Shown here: positions 33,911 through 43,377 of the stretch, one piece after another
How positions within the stretch are numbered: the stretch's first letter is position 1
Layout: each line of letters starts with the position of its first letter
Origin: CBDBES01 sp965204465
Lineage (GTDB): Bacteria; Spirochaetota; Leptospiria; Turneriellales; CBDBES01
Assembly: GCA_965204465.1 (NCBI GenBank)
Contig: CBDBES010000002.1
Coordinates: 62,001 to 126,000, forward strand
Direction: 5' to 3'
DNA: 64,000 nt
Translations under genes and position numbers: made by a program
The notes under the pieces: model-generated
Database searches by the model: none
Told to the model about the DNA's origin: nothing
What the model saw: the letters and a program-made list of their open reading frames with translations, nothing else

Positions 33911-34378
33911 TTAGATGGATTGTAATTGCTTATAGATCATTTCAGCCAATCCATAATGAGTATGTTTCGAAACATTCCGGACTCTTTCTGTCAAAAGCAT
34001 TTCTTCAAATATCTCTTCAGCATAACCGCCATGAAATAGACCTGTTTTAGGTAGATTTTTTTGCATTTCCCGAAACATTTTCTCAACGAAAAAAGATTCA
34101 AATTCTTTAGCCGCCTCGTACAACTTTAGACGATCCTTATGGTTTCCTACATGTTTTAAAATAGTCTCTTTATCAGGAATTTGATTTAAAACAGAGGAAG
34201 AGTGACTTTCTTTTAGTGTAGAGTCTCCCTTCATTCCATGAATTTTTTTTTGAAGTGTTTCTTGAAATGAATTGATATTTGAATCTTGCTTTTTAATTTT
34301 AGATGTGTTATACCTATTCAACTTGTTCAACTCTGTATTGGAACGATATAAAAAAGGATCTAAATGTCTTGTTTCCAT
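33911..34378 (-). CDS. flgJ: Flagellar rod-binding protein (FlgJ N-terminal type)
   Basis: A 155-residue protein with the rod-binding domain of FlgJ at about 75-152 (LYEAAKEFESFFVEKMFREM, EEIFEEMLLTERVRN, GLAEMIYKQL). There is no muramidase domain, as in spirochaetes. It caps rod assembly in the periplasm. The first 70 residues are polar and variable. It ends the flgG-A-H-I-J block, 5 bp after flgI. Confidence 0.85.
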   Translation of the reverse strand: METRHLDPFLYRSNTELNKLNRYNTSKIKKQDSNINSFQETLQKKIHGMKGDSTLKESHSSSVLNQIPDKETILKHVGNHKDRLKLYEAAKEFESFFVEKMFREMQKNLPKTGLFHGGYAEEIFEEMLLTERVRNVSKHTHYGLAEMIYKQLQSI

Positions 34379-34383
34379 AAATT

Positions 34384-35442
34384 TTATATAATAATTAATT
34401 CTGCATGCAATGCCCCGGTGGAGTGAAGCGCCTTTATAATATCAATAATTTCTTTAGGAGAAAGCTGTAGACGATTTAGCATATTCACCAATTGAGACAC
34501 TGTGGGTGTTTCTTCCAAATAAAGTAAACTTTCCTTTTTCTTTTCTTCATCTTCTACAGAATCTAAAAAATTAAACGGATCACTACCACTTACTCTGATA
34601 TTCAATCCATTTTTACTTACGGCTACGGGCGATAGACCAACATTCCCTCCCATTACGATCAATCCACTACGGGGGTCTATCACTACCCTTGCTCTGCTTT
34701 CTACCTGAACTGGTATTTTAAAGATTTCTGTTAAGAAACTTATTTTATCTTGGTTCAAAGGTATCTTAACCAGAACTGTACCATAATTTGTTAAACTGGC
34801 AGCATCCGTAAATACCTTATTTATCTCTAAAGTAATATTTTGGGCGGTATTAATATCGAAATGAATCAAATTCAATTTAAGTATCCCATTGCTATCTTCA
34901 TCTCCCTCAGACACAATGGGTTGCAGAACTTCTTTTTCCATGATCGCCCCATTAATTAAATGTACTGTATTATTTCCTCTACCACCATAAGAACGTGATC
35001 TGCTATTCGCACTACTCACGCTTATACTACCCTGTGCTGCGGCATATATGTTTCCATCGGCACCGCTTAGAGGAGTTTGCAAAAGATACCCCCCCTCTAA
35101 AGACTTGGCATCTCCGATCGAGGATACCCAGATATCAATTGGATTCCCTATTCTGGCAATGGGAGGAATTTTACTGGTTACGATCACGGCAGCAATATTT
35201 TTGCTTCTAAACTGGCTTTCATTCGTACGGATACCCTGAAAGGATAATACTTTCTTTAAAGTTTCATGGGCTAAAAAACTTCGGCTATCCCCACTTTGTG
35301 ATAATCCAACTACCAGGCCATAGCCAGATAATTGGTTTTCGCGCATAGAACCTACTCTTACTAATTCCTTAATAGGCAAGGTAAGTGAATAAGCTATTCC
35401 ATTCAAAAAAAGTATAGCCAAAATAAATATTGACTGTTTCAT
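34384..35442 (-). CDS. flgI: Flagellar P-ring protein FlgI
   Basis: A 352-residue exported protein that forms the periplasmic P-ring. Residues 1-19 are a signal peptide. The family landmarks LSGYGLVVGLSQSGD, KNIAAVIVTSKIPP, SLEGGYLLQTPLSGADGNIYA in part, ARVVIDPRSGLIVMGGNV and MLNRLQLSPKEIIDIIKALHSTGALHAEL are seen. A G7 run encodes EGGY (35089-35095, C on the plus strand). Spirochaetes have periplasmic flagella, and P-ring presence varies between lineages. It overlaps flgH by 4 bp. Confidence 0.95.
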   Translation of the reverse strand: MKQSIFILAILFLNGIAYSLTLPIKELVRVGSMRENQLSGYGLVVGLSQSGDSRSFLAHETLKKVLSFQGIRTNESQFRSKNIAAVIVTSKIPPIARIGNPIDIWVSSIGDAKSLEGGYLLQTPLSGADGNIYAAAQGSISVSSANSRSRSYGGRGNNTVHLINGAIMEKEVLQPIVSEGDEDSNGILKLNLIHFDINTAQNITLEINKVFTDAASLTNYGTVLVKIPLNQDKISFLTEIFKIPVQVESRARVVIDPRSGLIVMGGNVGLSPVAVSKNGLNIRVSGSDPFNFLDSVEDEEKKKESLLYLEETPTVSQLVNMLNRLQLSPKEIIDIIKALHSTGALHAELIII

Positions 35443-36104
35443 CTCAATGCCTCTATAATTTCTTGTAAATGCCTTAGTAGTATATCTTGTTTTTCCTGCT
35501 CGCTTAATTCTGCTTTGGAAGGAGGAGGATTCTCTGGATCCTCTATTTCCTCTGGTTCTGGAGGCTTTAAAGCAATAGAAGTATCTCTTTCAGGTGGAGG
35601 TTCTGCAATTACATTTAATCTTAAATTAGCTATATGTTTAGAAGAAACCTGATCGTTTTTTACATATTTTGGATGGATCAATCCGGATAACAAAATACTA
35701 GCAGGCTTTCTATCCACAACAATATCTTTACGCGCCTGCAATGAATATAAAGACGTCCCGGCGCCAGGTTGCCCAACAACGGCTTGAATGGAAAAATGAT
35801 AACTGTCTCTGATTTGGAATTGTACATTCGTATTTCTATTGCTGTTTTTATTTTGTTGTGACGGAAATAAAAAATTAAAATTCTTAGTATCGGGCAATAA
35901 TTGAAGGTCTATTTTCTTAGATGTATCCCATTTAGAATTTATGTTTATTACAAAGTTTTCATCTACCTTTACTTCTATCAATTGACCTGCCTGTAAATTA
36001 TTTCCATAAATATTTCTATCCTGCCATAGACTTACCTGCCCTCTTGCAAAATAAGTAAAAAACAGAACGAATCCACAAAATATGATAGTATATCTAGAGA
36101 TCAT
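35439..36104 (-). CDS. flgH: Flagellar L-ring-type protein FlgH
   Basis: A 221-residue exported protein with an N-terminal signal segment (about 5-22) and the FlgH core: SLWQDRNIYGNNLQAGQLIEVKVDE, then VDRKPASILLSGLIHPKYV and DQVSSKHIANLRLNV. The usual lipobox Cys is not evident at the mature N-terminus. A proline- and glutamate-rich tail follows (about 175-205). FlgH forms the L-ring in external flagella; in spirochaetes it stays periplasmic or acts differently. It overlaps flgA by 11 bp. Confidence 0.88.
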   Translation of the reverse strand: MISRYTIIFCGFVLFFTYFARGQVSLWQDRNIYGNNLQAGQLIEVKVDENFVININSKWDTSKKIDLQLLPDTKNFNFLFPSQQNKNSNRNTNVQFQIRDSYHFSIQAVVGQPGAGTSLYSLQARKDIVVDRKPASILLSGLIHPKYVKNDQVSSKHIANLRLNVIAEPPPERDTSIALKPPEPEEIEDPENPPPSKAELSEQEKQDILLRHLQEIIEALR

Positions 36105-36960
36105 TATTTATAATTTCTGCCTCATTGGGACGTACCAATATAGCGTTAAAGTTTCGTTTGAGTTTATTAGACCATACCCTTATCTTGTTTCCAATTTTGC
36201 CAGGTTGAAGAGTCTTCCCGGTTAATTTGATACGAATAAAATTTTCCTCAAGAATAATAGATATATCCTGGCCTCTTTCAATATCATATTCCTTTCTAAT
36301 ATCTTTTTGATCATGATCAAATTCATTTTCCACTTTAGGATCATATTTTGTTTCTATTAAAGATATATCCGCAAATTGGATCCATTTTACATTTTCAAAT
36401 TGATCCGATAGGGATGGATCTTCTTTTTTATCCGACTTTTTAGCCTTTACAAATATCTTTTTATTCATCGTATCCAGTTCAAAGAAAATATTTGCCTTTT
36501 CAGGCACCAATATCCCTTTCTGAACCCTTTTTTCATTTGAAAAAGACCATGTCCCCTTTTTTTTTGTTGTATTTCTATTTAGAAAATCCAGGATTACAGA
36601 ATAAGGAATTCTCTTTAAAACAGGAAATACGGTCACTTTCTTTCCTGTAATTTTTTGAGGATAAATCTCTGCTTCAAACAAAAATTGTTTAATTCTTTCT
36701 TTTGAATATATTTTTGGTTTTAGGGGGGTCTTTTCTAAACATTTTCCAACCAATTTTTTTTTTATTGCATTGGTAGAAATAGAATCAAATTCAATGATAT
36801 TAGAAAGGCATACCTGAGCGTTATTTACACTTACTCTTTCTTTTAATTTGATCTCTAATGGTAATTTCGATCTATTTTCCTGTTTAGGGATGGATTGAAT
36901 GCCTGTGCATATAAGAGAAAAACCACTTATCAAAAAACAAGTCAGTAAAGTATATCTCAT
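36094..36960 (-). CDS. flgA: Flagella basal body P-ring formation chaperone FlgA
   Basis: A 288-residue exported protein with signal peptide (about 4-20) and a C-terminal SAF-type FlgA domain: RGQDISIILEENFIRIKLTGKTLQPGKIGNKIRVWS, followed by NAILVRPNEAEI. It helps FlgI assemble into the P-ring. The N-terminal half is divergent. It sits between flgG (6 bp upstream) and flgH (11-bp overlap), the usual spirochaetal order. Confidence 0.85.
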   Translation of the reverse strand: MRYTLLTCFLISGFSLICTGIQSIPKQENRSKLPLEIKLKERVSVNNAQVCLSNIIEFDSISTNAIKKKLVGKCLEKTPLKPKIYSKERIKQFLFEAEIYPQKITGKKVTVFPVLKRIPYSVILDFLNRNTTKKKGTWSFSNEKRVQKGILVPEKANIFFELDTMNKKIFVKAKKSDKKEDPSLSDQFENVKWIQFADISLIETKYDPKVENEFDHDQKDIRKEYDIERGQDISIILEENFIRIKLTGKTLQPGKIGNKIRVWSNKLKRNFNAILVRPNEAEIINNDL

Positions 36961-36966
36961 TTTACT

Positions 36967-37764
36967 CTACCTTTTTAGCTGTATGGCTGTGGCAAGCATA
37001 GAATCTGAAGTCTGTATAGATTTTGAGTTAGATTCATAGGCTCTTTGAGCTACGATCATATTCACCATTTCATTGGCTAGATGTACATTGCTCATTTCTA
37101 AAAAACCTTGCTGTATAGAACCAAAACCATCCAGTCCAGGAGTTCCAGGAATTTCAGGTCCTGAAGCAGGGGTTTCTTTAAATAAATTTTTACCGATTGC
37201 CTTTAGGCCAGCAGAATTCAAAAATCTATATAGTTCTACCTGACCAATTATAGTAGGAGTATTTTCATCCCCTAGATTAATGGTGACTTCTCCTTGTTCA
37301 GAAATGGTCAGAGTGTCTAAAATGCCATTATCCGGAAGTATCAAGGGTGGTTCCAAAAGATGGCCATTACTGGTTAAGACTTGTCTGTTACTATCTATTT
37401 TGAAAGAACCATCTCTTGTGTAACCAAAACTACCATCCGGTGTTTGTATCTTAAAAAAACCAATACTATTGCTCACTGCCATATCCAATTTCCTGCCTGT
37501 GGATTGGAGTGATCCCATTTCAAATATCTTGGGGGTAGAAGAGGGTCTTACTCCATGCCCTACATTTACTCCTACTGGTATTTCTGAAACAGAAGTGGCA
37601 GGTGTTCCGGCTAAATGATGATGTTGGTAGATCAGGTCTTCAAAATCGACTCTGTTTTTCTTAAAACCATAGGTATTTACATTTGCCAAATTATTTGATA
37701 TTGTATCAATCTGATATTGTTGAGAAATCATTCCCGTTGCAGCCGTCCATAAAGATCTTATCAT
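36967..37764 (-). CDS. flgG: Flagellar distal rod protein FlgG
   Basis: A 265-residue axial protein of the rod. It has the N-terminal flagellar bb_rod motif (MIRSLWTAATGMISQQYQID, ISNNLANVNTYGFKK), the D1 Phe/Gly-rich middle (FKIQTPDGSFGYTRDGSFKID) and the C-terminal helix (NVHLANEMVNMIVAQRAYES, SDSMLATAIQLKR). It is the first gene of the flagellar operon. The promoter should be in the 249-bp gap before divergent infC. Confidence 0.95.
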   Translation of the reverse strand: MIRSLWTAATGMISQQYQIDTISNNLANVNTYGFKKNRVDFEDLIYQHHHLAGTPATSVSEIPVGVNVGHGVRPSSTPKIFEMGSLQSTGRKLDMAVSNSIGFFKIQTPDGSFGYTRDGSFKIDSNRQVLTSNGHLLEPPLILPDNGILDTLTISEQGEVTINLGDENTPTIIGQVELYRFLNSAGLKAIGKNLFKETPASGPEIPGTPGLDGFGSIQQGFLEMSNVHLANEMVNMIVAQRAYESNSKSIQTSDSMLATAIQLKR

Positions 37765-38013
37765 AATATAGCGTATCGGAACTTTTAAAAAATTTCAAAA
37801 GTATATTTTAAAGGAATAAGAGGATATTTTTCATTTTAAGTAAAAATATAGAAGCAATTTTTGATATTAGCATGTTTTTTAAAAATTTTCATCCAAAACA
37901 CGTAGGTTTTAAGCTCCAAAGTTGTAGGGGCGGGAAGTCATAAAAAAATAAAAAACATTCATAAAAAACTTGCCAATATATCAAAAGGATTATTTTATAG
38001 TATTCAAGACTAA

Positions 38014-38556
38014 ATGTATAAAGGTAAGAGTAAATTTTTTAAAAAAAGATTCATTAAAAGAAATCGTATAAATAAAGAAATTGTAGCAGAAAAGGTTCGT
38101 CTGGTTTCAGAAAATGGCACAGAGGTAGTTACTCTAGAGCAAGCCCTTGAAAAGGCAAGAAGTCAAGATGAAGACTTAGTCGAAATTGTCAAAGACCAAG
38201 TTCCCGTTGTTAAGATCATAGACTATGGAAAGTTCAAATTTGAGAGAGCCAAGAAAGAAAAGAAAAAAAAGCAAAAGACAATTCATTTAAAGGAAATCAA
38301 AATGAGTCCTAAAATAGATACAGGTGATTTTGATCGTAAATGCTCTATGGCCAAAAATTTTCTTCATGTAGGTGACAATGTTAAGGTCTCTATGCGGTTT
38401 AGAGGTAGAGAAATGGCACATACGGAACTAGGTATGGAAAAAATGGATGAATTTTATAAAGCTTTGGCGGAAGACAGTATTCTAGAGAAAAAACCAGCAT
38501 TAGAAAGAAGAACAATAACAATGATCTTGAGATCAACTGGTCAAAAGAAAGAGTAA
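38014..38556 (+). CDS. infC: Translation initiation factor IF-3
   Basis: A 180-residue factor that controls 30S start-site selection. IF3-N (about 18-85: NRINKEIVAEKVRLVSENGTEV, KIIDYGKFKFERAKKEKKKK) and IF3-C (about 90-178: IHLKEIKMSPKIDTGDFDRK, VSMRFRGREMAH) are complete. A stop codon directly precedes the ATG, so this start is fixed unless IF-3's classic AUU-type start lies elsewhere. No Shine-Dalgarno is visible. The usual partners rpmI and rplT do not follow; the next gene is convergent. Confidence 0.95.
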   Translation: MYKGKSKFFKKRFIKRNRINKEIVAEKVRLVSENGTEVVTLEQALEKARSQDEDLVEIVKDQVPVVKIIDYGKFKFERAKKEKKKKQKTIHLKEIKMSPKIDTGDFDRKCSMAKNFLHVGDNVKVSMRFRGREMAHTELGMEKMDEFYKALAEDSILEKKPALERRTITMILRSTGQKKE

Positions 38557-38563
38557 ATAGACC

Positions 38564-39688
38564 TTATTTAGTAGATAAAGAGACATTCAGTATATTTTCA
38601 AATTCTTTTGGATTCTGGGGGACAAATCCAAATACTTTTTCCCACATATTTTTTGTTTCCATGCATAAATAAGTAAAGGTCTTTTTATCTCTTTTTTCGA
38701 TCCACTGTTTGATCTTGCAATACATTTCAGCCCTTTGAGGAGCAAAGTAACGGGTTTTTTTATCCATACCCGGAAACATTTCTGCCTGCAAAAGAATTGA
38801 TTTGCTTTCTCTGGAACGCAGAATATCTTTCATCCCTGTAGAATAGCGAAAAGAACCAATGGATATCCAGCGTATGGAATTTGAAGGTATATGATCAAAG
38901 ATCATATCGATCAATTCCTTATAATCTTTTTCCCAGTCAGTATATCTTATGACTGGATCAATATGAAAACCAACTGGATATCCTTTTTCAATCACTTTTT
39001 TGGCGGACTCCAGGCGATCCTCCAACGAAGAAGTAAGTTTTTCTATCGTTTCTGTGACAAAGAGAGGATTCACCGTCCAGCTAACTACAGTATTTTTATT
39101 ATGTTCAAGATCGAGTAGATTGTTTATATTATTGGATTTGCTCTTCAACTCTAAAACAGCATTGGGAAGACCCGCAAAAAAAGGGACAAGAGTCCTATTC
39201 AATTCAGTTAAATGATCCAAAGCCAAAGAATCTGTATATTCCCCTGTACCGATTCTCCATTTTATATGAGGATGCTTTTTTACCTTATGCTCTACTTCTT
39301 GAATAAGGTCTTCTACATTGGCGAATAAGGTTAATAACGGATTATTTAGATAAGTTTGTAAATAGCAATAGGAACAGTCAAATGAACAATTGGCTCCAAA
39401 ATTGATCACAAAATAATTACAGCATGTCATCCCATCTGACCCAGGACATGCATGAATAAATTTGCCTTTATAAGAATGTACCAATAAAATATCTTTAGCC
39501 TCGTGTATTCCTTCCAGACGTCCCTGGTATTTATGAATGACTTTCTTATGATCTTCTACTACTTCAATATCCGTATCTTTATAAAGATCATATTTTTTAA
39601 AATTCTTTCTGATATTATTCACCATATCAGATCCATTCACACTTTTTTCGATATACACCTTGTTGATGCCTGGCAGATTAATATTCAT
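38564..39688 (-). CDS. Spore photoproduct lyase-like radical SAM protein
   Basis: A 374-residue radical SAM enzyme of the SPL family. The [4Fe-4S] motif is C-x3-C-x2-C (CSFDCSYC) within FVINFGANCSFDCSYCYLQT. Family blocks follow: WRIGTGEYTDSLALDHLTE, VVSWTVNPLF, RLESAKKVIEKGYPVGFHIDPVIR, and IGSFRYSTGMKDIL. A CPGSDGMTCCNYF segment with Cys precedes the cluster. In sporulating Firmicutes SPL repairs a thymine dimer of spore DNA; here no sporulation genes are expected, so the lesion or role is unknown. It overlaps the upstream fusion gene by 4 bp. Confidence 0.85.
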   Translation of the reverse strand: MNINLPGINKVYIEKSVNGSDMVNNIRKNFKKYDLYKDTDIEVVEDHKKVIHKYQGRLEGIHEAKDILLVHSYKGKFIHACPGSDGMTCCNYFVINFGANCSFDCSYCYLQTYLNNPLLTLFANVEDLIQEVEHKVKKHPHIKWRIGTGEYTDSLALDHLTELNRTLVPFFAGLPNAVLELKSKSNNINNLLDLEHNKNTVVSWTVNPLFVTETIEKLTSSLEDRLESAKKVIEKGYPVGFHIDPVIRYTDWEKDYKELIDMIFDHIPSNSIRWISIGSFRYSTGMKDILRSRESKSILLQAEMFPGMDKKTRYFAPQRAEMYCKIKQWIEKRDKKTFTYLCMETKNMWEKVFGFVPQNPKEFENILNVSLSTK

Positions 39689-42021
39689 TTTAAGATTCCA
39701 ATTGACTGGCCATATAGAATAGATTGCTTTTCTTCAAAATCTAATAATTCTCCACAATTGTTTTCCAGTAATAAAATGACGGTAGACCCCATTTCAAATC
39801 TACCCAATTCTTCTCCTTTTATGACTGGAATCTTTTCTGTATATTCATGGTCTTTATCCGATCTCACCCAATTATTTGTACTTAGTATTTTGTCATAACT
39901 CACTTTAATTTTACCTACATTTGTGGCGCCTATTTTGATGAGGGCAATTAAACCTTTCTCTGTTTTTACATAAGTGACCAATCTTTCATTTCTAGAAAAT
40001 AATTTTTTGATCATATTTACAGCCAATCGATTTACAGGAAATAATCTACCTGGCCTATAAGAATAACCCACCAACTCTCCTGAAACAGGATAATGTATTC
40101 TATGATAATCCTTAGGGGATAGATATAATGTTATCCAGGAACCATCTAAAAATTTTTCATAATATTTATGGTTGCCTAATATATCTTTCAAAGAAAATTC
40201 AATGCCTTTGGCTTGGATGATGGTTCCTTTTTGAATTCTGCCAAAATTCAAGATGGTTCCATCTACAGGAGACACAATTACCTTATCTTCTGATTCAATG
40301 ACCCTTGCCTCATTTTTTAGAGTACGGATGAAAAAATTATTCAATGATTTATAGTCTTTTAATTCTAATTCCGCTTCCTGTACATTTACTTTAAATATCT
40401 TGGCAAAAGTAACCAGAATAGGAATCATAACAAATTTAGGAGCATTCCACCTTGCTATATAGCCGAATAGTTTGGATAATATACGCTTAGGTAATATTTT
40501 TAAAATCATCAAATAAAAATAGACTGCCAGATCGTGTTTATGAGGAAATTTTTGAAAAAAATCTTTCGTATACTTCACTACCTGAGGAGATAGGAGCAAT
40601 AAAGCCACTAAATTGGGTATTGCCATCAATCCATTGAAGATGTCTGAAAATTTCCATATCAATACAATGTCATCTGTATAGGCTCCCCAAAAAGTAAGAG
40701 ATATCCACAGTACTTTATAAATAGAAGAATATTTACCACCCCAAAGATATAAAATGGCCCTGTCGCTATAGTGAAACCAACCGATTATGGTTGTAATCGA
40801 GAAAAAAAAAATGGTATACTTTACAATTTGCCCTCCAGCCGTACCCAGAAAATTCTGAAATATGGATGAAGTAAGCACATCTTTTAAATAAGAAGCATCG
40901 CCACCAAGATGATTTACAATCGCCGTCCATATATTCGTTTCTACCCCAATATTCTGCCGCAATTGAATAAATTTTTCCATTACATGAGCGGGTTTACTTG
41001 AGACACTCTTATACAATATTTCCACACCATTGCTTTCTAACCCAATAATAATGACCAATCCTGTAAGAGTGCAAATAATGATCGTATCTATAAATGGCCC
41101 CAGCATAGATACCATTCCCTGTTTAACAGCATAATCCACCCTGGAAGATGCATCTGCCATTGGCGCAGACCCTAAACCTGCCTCATTTGAGAATAAACCT
41201 CTTTGTACGCCGGTACGAATGCAGATCAATAAAAATCCACCTGCTGTACCTGCCACTACAGGTAAAGGCTCAAAGGCATATTTAAAGATAATTCCAAAAG
41301 CCTTCGGGATCATTTCTGAATTGGTTACCAATATGTAGAAGCATCCTGCAAAATATAAAATGGCCATAAAGGGTACAATAAAACTAGTTACTTTACCAAT
41401 TCTCTTAATACCCCCAATGATCACAAGACCAGTAATTAAAGAAATAATGAATGCAGTCACCTCTCTTGGAATGTTCAAATCACTCGCATATAGCTCACCT
41501 GCCGCTGCATTTGCCTGTACCATATTTCCAATACCAAGTGATGCAAATAAAACAGCCACTGCAAAGAAAATTCCCATCCAACGCCAATTAAGGCCTTTTT
41601 CAATATAATACATGGGGCCTCCCGCAAAACCAGTGGGAGTAGACTCTCTATAGGATATGGCAAGTACTGCCTCAGAATATTTTGTGGCCATTCCCAAAAT
41701 GGCGGTTACCCACATCCAGAATAATGCTCCCGGACCACCTATTAATATGGCACCGGCTACTCCAATAATATTTCCTATTCCAATAGTCGCGCTTAGAGCA
41801 GTCGATAATGCTTGAAAGGGAGATATATCTCCTTTTTTTGATCTTACAGAATGTTCGTCTAGCTTAAATGAGTCAAAACCAAGTGCAATGAAAAAGCCTG
41901 AAAATAGATGTCTTATTTGTATAAACAGAAGACGAAAAGACAAAAAAGTCCCTACGCCCAAAAGTAATATAATGAGATAAGGTCCCCATACAATCTCTAC
42001 GATTCTATCGACTATCTCCAT
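39685..42021 (-). CDS. Fusion: AGCS-family Na+/alanine symporter with phosphatidylserine decarboxylase
   Basis: A single 778-residue frame. Residues 1 to about 485 are an AGCS symporter with around 11 transmembrane helices and landmarks GNIIGVAGAILIGGPGALF (83-101), MATKYSEAVLA (111-121), RGLFSNEAGLGSAPMADA (274-291). Residues about 500-778 are phosphatidylserine decarboxylase: SPVDG with D587, YHRIHYPVSG with H640 and H643, and the self-cleavage site MGST (G745/S746) that makes the pyruvoyl cofactor. The D-H-S triad is complete. No stop or start separates the parts. The gene follows the M16 peptidase gene with no gap. Confidence 0.9.
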   Translation of the reverse strand: MEIVDRIVEIVWGPYLIILLLGVGTFLSFRLLFIQIRHLFSGFFIALGFDSFKLDEHSVRSKKGDISPFQALSTALSATIGIGNIIGVAGAILIGGPGALFWMWVTAILGMATKYSEAVLAISYRESTPTGFAGGPMYYIEKGLNWRWMGIFFAVAVLFASLGIGNMVQANAAAGELYASDLNIPREVTAFIISLITGLVIIGGIKRIGKVTSFIVPFMAILYFAGCFYILVTNSEMIPKAFGIIFKYAFEPLPVVAGTAGGFLLICIRTGVQRGLFSNEAGLGSAPMADASSRVDYAVKQGMVSMLGPFIDTIIICTLTGLVIIIGLESNGVEILYKSVSSKPAHVMEKFIQLRQNIGVETNIWTAIVNHLGGDASYLKDVLTSSIFQNFLGTAGGQIVKYTIFFFSITTIIGWFHYSDRAILYLWGGKYSSIYKVLWISLTFWGAYTDDIVLIWKFSDIFNGLMAIPNLVALLLLSPQVVKYTKDFFQKFPHKHDLAVYFYLMILKILPKRILSKLFGYIARWNAPKFVMIPILVTFAKIFKVNVQEAELELKDYKSLNNFFIRTLKNEARVIESEDKVIVSPVDGTILNFGRIQKGTIIQAKGIEFSLKDILGNHKYYEKFLDGSWITLYLSPKDYHRIHYPVSGELVGYSYRPGRLFPVNRLAVNMIKKLFSRNERLVTYVKTEKGLIALIKIGATNVGKIKVSYDKILSTNNWVRSDKDHEYTEKIPVIKGEELGRFEMGSTVILLLENNCGELLDFEEKQSILYGQSIGILK

Positions 42022-43344
42022 TTAGTTTAGAAAAGGAACAGAATAGCTTTCTTTTAGTTTTTGAACCATACCATTCGATCCAGAATTTCCCAAACTGGTA
42101 AGTATATAATGTTTCTTTTCCCATAATGCCTTTAGTTTCTCAGAAATAGAGTCTAATTCTACCTGATTGATCTCTTCTACTCTCTTTTCCCAATTTCTTA
42201 GCTCGTCATGAAGCAACAGAGACTTAGCATTAAAAGAAGCCTTTTTGAATAAAGACTCCATTACTAATTCAATGGATCCAGATAAACCGCTCTTAGATTC
42301 ATTTAATTCTTTAGGAGTAATACCATTTTGAACTGTTTTTTCTAATTCTTCCATCATCAGACCAAATGCCTTTAAAAAAGTTTCTTTGGAAGTACCGCAA
42401 TAAACACCCCATAGGCCTTCATGCACATATCTTGAATTAAAGGTAGCCACAGAATAGCATAATCCATTTTCTTCTCTTAATTTACGAAATAATCTGGAGG
42501 ACATTGTGCCACCCATAATATAAGTAAAAATTTCCAGAAAAGAATCATCCTCTTGCTTTGCAGAAAGACCTGGTAAACCAAATACAAAATACATTTGTTC
42601 CAGATCCTTATTATAATGTTGGATACTTCCTTTTTTATTCAAATTTTCTTTTTCTACTTTAGATATAGAAGGCTTGCCTTTAAAATCAACTTTTTGATTA
42701 AATTTTTTCTGGATGTTCTTTTTTAAGTCAGAATATTCTTTTTCAGAATCCCATAAATTCCCTGCCAGAGATAAGACAGACCCATCAGGACCATACTGCC
42801 CCTGATAATAAGCATAAAGTCTTCCCCTGGTAGAGTCAGAAATAGAATCAGTTGTGCCTGCGATAGGACGCCCCATTGGAGTATCGCCAAAGGAATCTTC
42901 ATAGAAAAAGTCAAATAGAAGGTCATCCGGGTTATCCTTGCTCATTTTAATTTCCTCCAGAATGACTTTTTTTTCTACATTGAATTCTTTGACAGGAATC
43001 ACAGAAGAATAAAAAATATCCGCCAAAACGTCAAGAGCGGTATCCGTAAACTTTGAACTTATGGTAATATAATAATTAGTGATTTCTTTAGAAGTAGAGG
43101 CATTCATATAGCCTCCTAAACGATCAATTTCAGAAGATATATCATGGTACGTACGCTTTTTTGTTCCTTTAAATAGCATGTGCTCTGTAAAATGAGAATA
43201 TCCCATTTCCAGCTTATTTTCGCATCTGGAACCGACAGGAATCCAAATCCCCACTGAAATAGAATTTCTATAGGGAACATTTTCCAATACGACCCTGAAT
43301 CCATTATCCAGAGTAAATTTTTTTAATTGCTTTTGAGATGGCAT
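42022..43344 (-). CDS. M16 family zinc metallopeptidase (processing-peptidase-like)
   Basis: A 440-residue pitrilysin-family peptidase. The inverted zinc motif H-x2-E-H is HFTEH (H51, E54, H55), with a distal Glu expected in the following EEIKM region (VILEEIKMSKDNPDD). The R/Y pair region GGTMSSRLFRKLREENGLCYSV is intact. It lies between pnp (33 bp upstream) and the fusion gene (next base). The pnp-M16 pairing is common in bacteria. Substrate unknown. Confidence 0.94.
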   Translation of the reverse strand: MPSQKQLKKFTLDNGFRVVLENVPYRNSISVGIWIPVGSRCENKLEMGYSHFTEHMLFKGTKKRTYHDISSEIDRLGGYMNASTSKEITNYYITISSKFTDTALDVLADIFYSSVIPVKEFNVEKKVILEEIKMSKDNPDDLLFDFFYEDSFGDTPMGRPIAGTTDSISDSTRGRLYAYYQGQYGPDGSVLSLAGNLWDSEKEYSDLKKNIQKKFNQKVDFKGKPSISKVEKENLNKKGSIQHYNKDLEQMYFVFGLPGLSAKQEDDSFLEIFTYIMGGTMSSRLFRKLREENGLCYSVATFNSRYVHEGLWGVYCGTSKETFLKAFGLMMEELEKTVQNGITPKELNESKSGLSGSIELVMESLFKKASFNAKSLLLHDELRNWEKRVEEINQVELDSISEKLKALWEKKHYILTSLGNSGSNGMVQKLKESYSVPFLN

Positions 43345-43377
43345 ATTGGCAATTCTTAGGCTTTCACTTATGATTGC

